From: Acrasis kona
Taxonomy: Eukaryota > Heterolobosea > Eutetramitea > Acrasida > Acrasidae
Length of the DNA: 37,926 bases
Direction of reading: 5' to 3'
Assembly: GCA_026419775.2 (NCBI GenBank)
Contig: JAOPGA020001491.1
Location: 1-37,926, forward strand
Shown piece by piece: positions 29,117-37,926 of this stretch (its first letter is position 1; the number at the start of each line of letters is the position of its first letter). Made by a program: the position numbers and the translations under genes. Below the pieces are notes generated by a model. That model searched no databases. It was given only the letters and a program-made list of their open reading frames with translations, and was not told where the DNA came from.

Positions 29117-29983
29117 TTACACCAGTTGTTGGTTACCTATTTTTAAATTAAAGATTTCATTTTGTGCAAGTAGTTGTTTGTAGTATTCTCTCACAACCTG
29201 GTATTCCTTCGACTCTTTGTGATATTTCTTAAGGAACATTGATGCATCTTTGTTACAAGACTTTGAGATCTTGGCAGTACCTTTGACACCTGAATCGAGA
29301 ACCTTCTGTATATACTCATTGAAATTGAGCTCTGCATCCGCTTTATTGTTAATATTAAAAGTGCAATAACTGTATAAAGCGATTAACAGTGCATCTGTGG
29401 CATCAAAATTTGAAGTACAAATATTCCCCCTCTTTGTTAACTTTGTTTGGTAAGTGTCAGGAAGGAGATGTTTTATAGCATCATACACAAGCTTTTTTAT
29501 TTGACTAGAATCGTCCTTTTTGATGTTAAAAAATCTTCTTGCTGAATTAACATCAATATGCCTTGGCTCTACGCTGAAGATGTCTTGTGCCTCGTATGAT
29601 GCGAGAGCGTTGTATCTTTGTAATTTTATCAGCGTATTTTTTTGTGAAAGGGCGTGATTTTTAAGTGGAGCTTCAACAGCCACAATCCATTCCCCACTAT
29701 TCTTTTTCCTAAAATTCTCAAAAGTTCTCTTCATCTCTTTTCCGTATTCATATTCGTTCTTAATTGGAGCCAAGTTCAGTGATCCAATCTCGACAACTTT
29801 GCCTTATCATGTGAGTATATAATCGCGAAGACACTAACCATTTTCATCTAGAATGGCAAATCCATTCACTCTTGATGAAATGTCTAACCCAAGAAAGAAC
29901 TTGTTGTTAGATATCAAAGTGGATGCCTTTCGACTATGTTGTATGAATGCATGTCTGCAGACAAGAGTGGTGATTCTGAGCAT
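29117..29983 (-). CDS. RuvC-like (RNase H-fold) nuclease, probably mitochondrial
   Basis: Two exons (29839-29983, 29117-29802), a 36-base intron, 276 residues. The N-terminus MLRITTLVCRHAFIQHSRKA is a likely mitochondrial presequence. FFLGLDISSRVNGFAIL (Asp34) matches the first strand of RuvC-type resolvases (D-P/I-S-x-x-x-x-G). IVAVEAPL (Glu92) with a helix (TLIKLQRYNALASYEAQDIF) fits the second catalytic residue. DATDALLIALYSY (Asp182/Asp185) fits the C-terminal acidic pair. I infer a Holliday-junction or branched-DNA nuclease for mitochondrial genome recombination. No close relative comes to mind by name; Cce1/MOC1-type resolvases are analogous. A non-catalytic or other RNase H-like nuclease remains possible. 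Confidence 0.65.
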
Positions 29984-30049
29984 TTTGACTTAATAAAAAC
30001 TCTCGTGAACTTCACTCCTCAAAAAGTCACATAAAATTGTAAAGTCAGG

Positions 30050-31090
30050 ATGACCTTCGTGAGGGAGAAGCATGTCGATTATATTTATGGATTAGATAAA
30101 AGAGAGAAAGATTCTTTTGAATATTATGTTACCGAGCATCTACGCATGTCAGGTGTTTATTGGGGAACAACTGCTATGGACCTCCTCAAACAATCCCATC
30201 GCATGGATCGCGATAGAATTATAAAATTCGTATTGGGCTGTCAAAACAGTGATGGTGGCTTTGGTGGCAACATAGGGCATGACTCACACATCTTATATAC
30301 ATTAAGTGCGGTTCAAGTCTTGGCAACCTTCGACGCACTTAACAAACTCGATTATGAGAAAACTATAAACTGTAAAAATCACTTTTATTGCTACTAATCC
30401 ATGTAGACGTCCTGCCCCTAGTGAAAGACGATGGATCTGTCATGGGTGACAAGTGGGGAGAGGTTGACACACGTTTCTCTTACATCATTTTAAATATGCT
30501 TGCTCTTCTAAAAAGTTTGGATCGTATTGACGTCCACAAGATCTCCACTTTTGTACTAAACTGTCAGAACTTTGATGGAGGATTTGGCGCCATTCCCGGA
30601 GCAGAGAGCCATGCTGGTCAAAGTATGACTCTTATTTTTTTAGTTTTAACGTTTAGTTTTTTGTTGTGTAGGTGCCTTGGCCATCGCAAACCGTCTTGAT
30701 GAAATTGACAAGGATACGTTATCATGGTGGCTCTGCGAGAGGCAACTTGCCAAAGATGGTGGTTTGAACGGAAGACCAGAGAAATTAAGTGACGTTTGTT
30801 ATAGTTGGTGGGTGTTGAGTTCGTTAGCATGCATGGACCGCCTTCATTGGATTGATAAGGATAGGTTACATTCATTCATTCTTGCATGTCAAGATCCTGA
30901 AAAGGGTGGAATAGGAGATAAGCCTGAAAACATGTCTGATGTTTTTCACACGTTCTTTGGCATTGGAGGACTATCTTTGTTAAGAGCTGAACCAGACTTG
31001 AAAATGATTGATCCCATCTATGCACTCCCTGTGGATGTTCTAAGAAGAGTCGGTATTGAATCTCCATACACTAAACGTTTTAAAATATAA
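30050..31090 (+). CDS. RABGGTB: Rab geranylgeranyltransferase beta subunit
   Basis: Three exons (30050-30371, 30407-30622, 30657-31090), introns of 35 and 34 bases, 323 residues. Matches the human order: [69 protein letters not shown] then [46 protein letters not shown]. The zinc ligands Asp and Cys (SDVCYS) and His (FHTFFG) are present. With an alpha subunit and Rab escort protein it attaches geranylgeranyl groups to Rab C-termini. The acceptor of intron 2 was chosen so that the conserved HAGQI(F/Y)CC is kept. Confidence 0.95.
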
Positions 31091-31170
31091 AGACTCAACT
31101 TCGAACTATCAATTTTTATTTTTGTAAGATTACAAAAGTTTTTTTTTACTACCCAACTGAAAACGTGCAC

Positions 31171-32958
<1,788 letters not shown>

Positions 32959-33524
32959 ATTTTATTTTTGTTTTGTAAAATATTGTTCGTTGCAAAAGAG
33001 ATATGTACCTTCGCTTCCTTCTATCTCTCATTATGTCATGTAATATGGCGCTCCCCAAAATTTAAAATTGCCTCAAATAACAAAGCCACCCTAGACAGCC
33101 TATGTATGATTTCAATAAATACTCAATCATTACTCAATAATTTGTTGATTTTTTGTTGATCCGATTACTCAAAACTTCAAAATTCACTTGATCATTACTC
33201 AATAATAAATCAACAAAATCTCACTTTGATAATGATTTGTAATCAACAACATATCACATCTACATTGGTTCATGTTCTAATTCTTGTGAACAAGCCATCA
33301 ATAACATATTATGTGGTCATTGATTTGTTATCTAATTATTTTGAACTAGCCATCAACAACTGGATGCAATATAGATTTTAAGGCGAAGTAGGCCGTGGCA
33401 CAGTTGGTGTTTTTTCAGGAGTTGACCAAAATTTCAAAAAAACGTTAGAGGACGGGATGGAACCCATTCTGAGCCTTTCGTTTTACAGCAAATAAATATA
33501 GATATGAGCTATTACCAAAAATAT
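32959..33524. other. Spacer before the accessory region
   Basis: About 565 AT-rich bases. It holds degenerate direct repeats, for example TCATTACTCAATAAT twice (about 33128 and 33193), and GAAC(A/T)AGCCATCAA(T/C)AAC twice, 55 bases apart (about 33288 and 33343). At 33396-33407 is TGGCACAGTTGG, which fits an internal Pol III A-box, but no convincing B-box follows. I see no gene. The left boundary of the accessory block probably lies here. Confidence 0.5.
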
Positions 33525-35048
33525 TTATTTATTCGGACGCCCAACAATCTTGAAAACCAATCCCTCTGTGAACACTGTAAGCTCTTTGTACAACTTGTAA
33601 TATTCAATGAAATTTGGTTCTACACCAACTGGGTTCTTGAATATTTCAATTAGCATTACTTGAAAATCCCAGCTAATCTGTACTGGAGTAATGTTGCGAT
33701 CGTATCCAGTAAATAAAACACAAGAAGCGCCATCTACAATTTTATCAGATGGAAGACAGAGTGGTGTTCTTTTATTCTTTTTGACAGATTTATAATATGT
33801 GTCTGCCTGTATATGATCTGTCAACATGTATTTACCAGCATAACATGAGCCAATATGAAACCATTTACATGATGGAATACTCTTCACAAGTGATTGGTAA
33901 AAGGATTCTTGGTTCAAAATACAAGTCTCAATCACACCAGTATCATTGTTGAACTTGTCAATTGCAATGCCTGCTTCAGTACCATGACCTTGAACGATTG
34001 TTACAGCAATGTTATTCAAGATATGGTCAGGAAGAGTATTCAATTCATAATGTAACAATGTCAAATTTGCTACATATAATGTTACAACATTATTTTGACT
34101 AGTGTTATAAGTATATGTAACTTGCTTGATACTTGATACCAGGCAAGCTGCAATCTCAGTACTTTTGTCATAAGGCAGTACAATCACCAAAATATAGCTC
34201 TTATAAAATGGAAGAGAGACCACTTTGTTATCACAATTATCCATGTGATCATCTTCATCTGATGAATAATCATCAATGATGTTGGGGTTAGTATTGGTGT
34301 TGGTGTTGTTGTCATTGGTGTTGGAGTTGTTGGTGTTGTTGTTGGTGTTGTTGTCGTTGGTGGTGTTGTCGTTGGTGGTGTTGTCGTTGGTATTGTTGTT
34401 GGTAGTGTCGTCGGTGTTAGAGTTGTTGGTGTTGTTGTTGTTGTTATGCTCTTTGTTATATGATAAATGAATTCTATCCATCATCCTGTCTAAGTGCGTA
34501 GTTACAAATGTAACAAGCGAAGTAGCAGTAAATTGAACAGACGCGCTGTCACGTATCCAACTCTCAACAGCAAACTAAATGTTGATAAAAATACATTTTA
34601 AGTGTACTTACAATTATGTCATCCTTTTCATAGCTTTCATTATCCAAGAGTGTGGAGATTGCAGTCTTCATCTCCAATGTAAGCCGAGGCATTTTTATAG
34701 TGTGCATAAATTTTGCTGTTGCACATACATTCTTGTTAGCCCAGCAAGAATTTTGAATACTTAATTTAGGCTTCATTTCATGTGATGGACACCTTGGCAA
34801 TGTCAAATTTGATGTGATTTGTGACATTTTTGAGATTACTTTTCTCTTCTTTTCAATCCTTGCATATCTTAGTAAAAAATTATGTGCATTACATACTTTG
34901 AGGTTACATGACCTGAGGATTTTGACGCTAAAAAATTAATATACTCATTACTTTGAGTATGGATAGATGTGTTTGCCACTGAACACAAATTTTGTCTTGG
35001 GGCTTTTCCTCCAACAGATCTTCTTGTTGTTTGCTTGGTTCTTGCCAT
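33525..35048 (-). CDS. Histone H3-tail mimic fused to caspase-fold (clan CD) peptidase-like domain
   Basis: Three exons (34897-35048, 34612-34867, 33525-34574), introns of 29 and 37 bases, 485 residues. The start MARTKQTTRRSVGGKAPR copies the histone H3 tail: 16 of the first 21 residues, including K4, S10, K14 and R17, while K9 is Arg and K18 is Gln. No histone fold follows. KYARIEKKRKVISK is a likely nuclear signal. About 180-234 is a low-complexity Asn/Thr linker, then an acidic patch. From about 263 a clan CD cysteine-peptidase fold appears: strand YILVIVLPYD, VTIVQGHGTEAG with His near 333, and WFHIGSCYAGK with Cys near 380, spaced as in caspases. I infer a nuclear protein that could bind or be modified like H3 tails. 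The reading frame is intact. Its divergent neighbour is a decayed transposase. Confidence 0.8.
34281..34445 (-). repeat. Coding Asn/Thr triplet repeat
   Basis: AAC/AAT/ACC/GAC triplets encode the (N/T/D)-rich linker between the nuclear and peptidase-like parts. Such triplet runs change length readily; the other strand is also open because of the repeat. Confidence 0.85.
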
Positions 35049-35052
35049 GTTA

Positions 35053-35111
35053 TAGTGTGATTTTCACGGTTGATAGTGTGAATTTCACGGTTGACAGTGT
35101 AAATCACACAC
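35053..35111. promoter_or_regulatory. Tandem 21-bp repeats in a divergent spacer (possible shared promoter or transposase-binding array)
   Basis: Units at 35053-35073 and 35074-35094 are identical except one base (TAGTGTGA then TTTTCAC or ATTTCAC, then GGTTGA). A third partial copy begins at 35095 (CAGTGTAAATCAC). Each unit contains a GTGA/TCAC inverted half. They occupy most of the 92 bases between the start codons of the H3-tail peptidase gene and the transposase ORF. Repeats like these next to a transposase gene often bind the transposase; they may also drive both genes. Confidence 0.6.
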
Positions 35112-35140
35112 TTTAAAAAAAAGCGGCAAATCTAACTGGT

Positions 35141-37848
35141 ATGAATCAAAGAACCAGGCTTGTTGAAATTAGTACAAAATATGGTCCAAAGCAAACTTGC
35201 CATCAATGTGCATACAGTACAGACAATCGAGACTACTTTAAAAAACACATCCAAATGGATCACACAAACCTGTTGTCAAATGTACGTGTAACAAACAACT
35301 GTTTAAAGACAATAGAGAAGAGTTTTAAAACAGTAACTAAAGAAAATAAGACATTACGAAATACTTGTAACGCATTAACGAATCAAAATAACATTCTGCA
35401 AAACAAGATACAAATGACAAAGGACCTCACCAAAGTGATACCAACTAAAGTAAGCAAGCAAGAATACACAAAGTTGCATTTAGCACAGATGAGTTCTTTG
35501 AAAACAAACGGAAATCTATCATATAACCAGTTGGATCTCACAGGTAGTATATTCCAGAATATCTTCTTTGGTGAAGAGAAACTTTATTTAGCAAGTGCTA
35601 GAACAATCAAGCGATATGAGGATGCTGCATACAGTGTATTCAATGAAATTATCAAGAAGAAACTCACTGGCTGCAAGTACCTCAATTTGTTATTTGATGG
35701 ATCTAGTTTAAAAGGGAGAGGACAAGTGTTCAGTATTATTGCTAACTGGTTTGAAGAGCTCACTAAGAAAAATTGAATTTGATCAAAGATCAATTGGTTC
35801 ATCTCAAAAACAAAGAAACAAAGACTGTAAAAGATGCTGTAGAAATAAAAAATAAAGAACATTGGGTAGCTTTACAAGGCCAACCAAGAACAACATTGCT
35901 AGAGTTTGTGTCTATGAGTGCTGAAGCCTCTATTGATGTTGTGTTGCAATTGAAAAAAACAATAGAAGTATTTTAAATTGAAGAAAAGCTTACTCACTTC
36001 ATGTCTGATAACTGTAATAATAATAATAATAAAAGTATTTTTATTTTCGACAAGTTGGAATAAACCAAGGACTTGGGATGTCATTTGACTGTATGTGGTT
36101 TTCGTCGTTGCCGAGACGCCTCCTGGCATCTACTCGTGTTTGGACACTTTCTTGAGTGGTCTACCAAAACGAGAGACCGCAGTATGGGTGGGCTCCTTCG
36201 ATGAGGGTTCCACTAGCCTCCTGGTCCTCAAGCCTGAGGTTCCCGGATATCTTCCGGACTTGGCTCTGTTACTGTTGATGCTGTTGTTGCTGTTGACATT
36301 GTTGCTAACTTTGTTGTTGTTGTTGTTGCATATTTCCATGATGTTCCTGTATGCTTCCTGTCTGATAACTGTAATGTAGTTTTATGTGCATCAAAGACAT
36401 TGCAACAGGATTTGAAAGCTGGTTTCCCAAAGGTGTCTATAAGATGTGCTGACCACATTCTCCAATTAATGTATTTAGCTGGTTGCAGTAGTTTAAAAGG
36501 TGTAATTGATGTAGAGGATGATGCTTTTAAAATGACTTCTGAGGTGTTCACTATAGTGTCTGACCATGCTTCACTTTTGAGAGAGAAATGGATTTCATTT
36601 AAAGTCTTGCTTGAAATGATTAAAATTAACCCTAATTTTGACTATTCAGATGAAAATGAATGGGGTACTTTGGTTGAAGAGTTCCTTTATCAAGTTCAGA
36701 ACTCTATGATCAAAAAACCATCACTTCACTGTATTACAAGATGGGCCACTATTGGTCTCATGCATATTTGGTTAACCAAGCATTTTGATGCTGTCAAAAC
36801 TCTTGTTTCTCTTGAATACAACCCTGGCACAGCTAAATGGAGAACTGTTTCCAAGTTATTTGAAGACAACCAAGGGGCAAAGACCCTGTGTCTACAATCT
36901 AGGTTGTTAGCAGACATGCATAAAAACATGTACACATTCATCTACAATCAACTACACAAATACTAGACATTTGTATCGCATGAAATGTATGGAAATGTTC
37001 TTGTATGGCAGGATTACCTTCAAAATGTACATCTTGAGTTGGAGACCCTAGAGTACAGTTATGCATATGCTGAAACTAATGGGTTACTAGTAGAGCTAGG
37101 TGTCATGGTAAAATCTTTTGCTCAAGCTGCACTGTTCAAGCTAGAAAAGCATTTCTTTCAATGGACAAAAGAAGATTTAATGTGGGCTGGTATTATTGAC
37201 AGTAGACCTAGTTTGAATGATGCTGATAGAAGCTATGGGTCTCTAATATGTGAAGAGCTGTATAAGTATTACAATAATCACGATATTGATCAGAGAGCTG
37301 AGATTGACAAGTATAAGTTCTTTCAAATAGACGATAGAGAAATTATGGACTATATTGACAACAACAATATGCCTGATCAATTCATGTTAATTTGGAAGGA
37401 AATATTTGCTGCATTATCAGTTGTAAATGACATGGCCGAGAGTTNTTTCTCTATTTTAAAACTATGTAATCAATCTAGCATGAAAGAATCATCATTATTC
37501 TACAAGGCTAGAAACAAGTTTAACAATTATACTGAATCTAGTTTTGATCAAGATGATGTAAAATTAATCAGTGATGCATATAAGCAACTAATAAAGGACC
37601 AAAGAGGTAAAAAACGTCCTATTCATGAAGTGGAATCTGCACAAGCTGTTATAAATGACCTTAAAGAAACTTCTAGTAGAAATAAGGATGAACTTAATAA
37701 GGTCATTGAGAAGGAAAACAGTCAATCCCGTGTTGCATTTCAAATTGCACTTCTCATTAACTCCATTTCAATCCCTTGGTTCATCATTCTCGAAAGCGAA
37801 ATAGATCATTCATTGTCTCAAGCACATGTATGGTTGGTTTATTTATAG
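35141..37848 (+). pseudogene. hAT-like transposase, broken
   Basis: Readable pieces in order: an N-terminal C2H2 finger (CHQCAYSTDNRDYFKKHIQM then DH), a leucine-zipper-like coil, LNLLFDGSSLKGRGQ with the likely first catalytic Asp, DNCNVVLCASKTLQQDL then VSIRCADHILQLM (second Asp and the C-x-x-H typical of hAT enzymes), and near the end SVVNDMAES (compare hAT dimerisation motifs near the C-terminus). The frame is broken by about three small changes plus one insertion, so no full protein can be made. The coding pattern between breaks is still good, so loss is recent to moderately old. One base near 37445 is unread (n). Confidence 0.75.
36019..36358 (-). mobile_element. 5'-truncated LINE (or SINE) insert with 17-bp target-site duplication
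   Basis: The 17 bases TGTCTGATAACTGTAAT occur at 36002-36018 and again at 36359-36375, flanking 340 bases. On the minus strand the insert ends in a (ATT)n tract, a typical 3' tail of a retroposed element, so it lies antisense to the transposase. Its minus strand carries an ORF end (SSKEPTHTAVSRFGRPLKKV, then a stop) that looks like the C-terminus of an element-encoded protein. I infer a truncated non-LTR copy inserted into the transposase gene. Confidence 0.8.
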
Positions 37849-37926
37849 AAGTTTGCTTTACAACGCAATGCAGCTGATCAACTGTCAGCTTCCTTTTTGG
37901 TTTTTTCATGTTATGATTCAAACAAG

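Larger units (their letters stand above)
35053..37926 (+). mobile_element. Decayed hAT-like DNA transposon, right end outside the window
   Basis: The transposase remnant plus the adjoining repeats define at least 2.8 kb of element. The left end may be the repeat array or lie beyond the peptidase gene, in which case both genes belong to one element. I find no convincing terminal inverted repeat pair, since the right end is cut by the window. A younger retroposed insert sits inside it. Confidence 0.6.

Noticed and set aside
33281-33360. CRISPR-like or satellite array from direct repeats
   Set aside because: Only two imperfect copies of each repeat occur; this is AT-rich decay, not an array.
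33389-33480. tRNA-derived SINE suggested by TGGCACAGTTGG (A-box-like)
   Set aside because: No B-box, tail or target duplication could be found, so an A-box match alone is too weak.
34276-34470. Leu/Val-rich + strand ORF
   Set aside because: Antisense of the Asn/Thr triplet repeat in the H3-tail peptidase gene.
34985-35048. A real histone H3 gene
   Set aside because: Identity ends after about 21 residues; no alpha-helical histone fold follows in any frame or after splicing.

Overview
The window is a compact eukaryotic protist locus: about 28 protein genes on both strands, short spacers, and many very short GT-AG introns (mostly 34-47 bases; extremes 29 and 146). TAA, TAG and TGA all act as stops, so the code is standard. 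A flagellated, amoeba-type protist fits best. A cluster of basal-body and flagellar genes (C2CD3, RAB28, an EVG1/C22orf23-like protein, a sperm-tail PG-rich repeat protein) sits beside gene families rich in free-living amoebae (Rho GTPase, classical tyrosine phosphatase, F-box/LRR, Cys-rich receptor-like membrane protein, a Zn2Cys6 protein). I cannot name the species.

Layout. 1-5.5 kb: PLAAT/LRAT-like protein, tyrosine phosphatase, TMCO1, a myristoylated helical-repeat protein, and a secreted NHL-propeller/Pro-Thr-Glu/Cys-module surface protein. 5.5-6.5 kb: gene-poor spacer with a perfect 9-bp hairpin. 6.5-11.7 kb: an atypical Rho GTPase lacking the residues needed for GTP hydrolysis, a nuclear basic/acidic protein, an F-box/LRR protein with nine near-identical repeats, and a C-terminally truncated histidine phosphatase next to an LRR remnant, then a small secreted protein. 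12-19 kb: a large Cys-rich multipass membrane protein, a sperm-tail-repeat protein, a Zn2Cys6 transcription factor, a tRNA-His with an enlarged D-loop, and a Cys/His-rich nuclear protein. 19-32.9 kb: a housekeeping and ciliary stretch: RAB28, ribosomal protein S23, C2CD3, EVG1-like, coiled-coil, PAS, ESCRT-III CHMP2/Vps2, DPH4, a mitochondrial RuvC-like nuclease, Rab geranylgeranyltransferase beta and SNF1/AMPK alpha. RAB28 carries its own CaaX box, so it need not be a substrate of the nearby RABGGTB.

33-37.9 kb is the accessory and most unusual part. A spliced, intact minus-strand gene encodes a protein that starts with a copy of the histone H3 tail (MARTKQTTRRSVGGKAPR) and ends in a caspase-fold (clan CD) cysteine-peptidase-like domain with GHG and GSCYAG motifs. 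It diverges, across a 92-bp spacer of 21-bp repeats, from a decayed hAT-like transposase. That transposase is itself split by a 340-bp retroposed insert flanked by a 17-bp target-site duplication. I consider the H3-tail/peptidase gene and its transposon neighbour the best candidate for an undescribed system.
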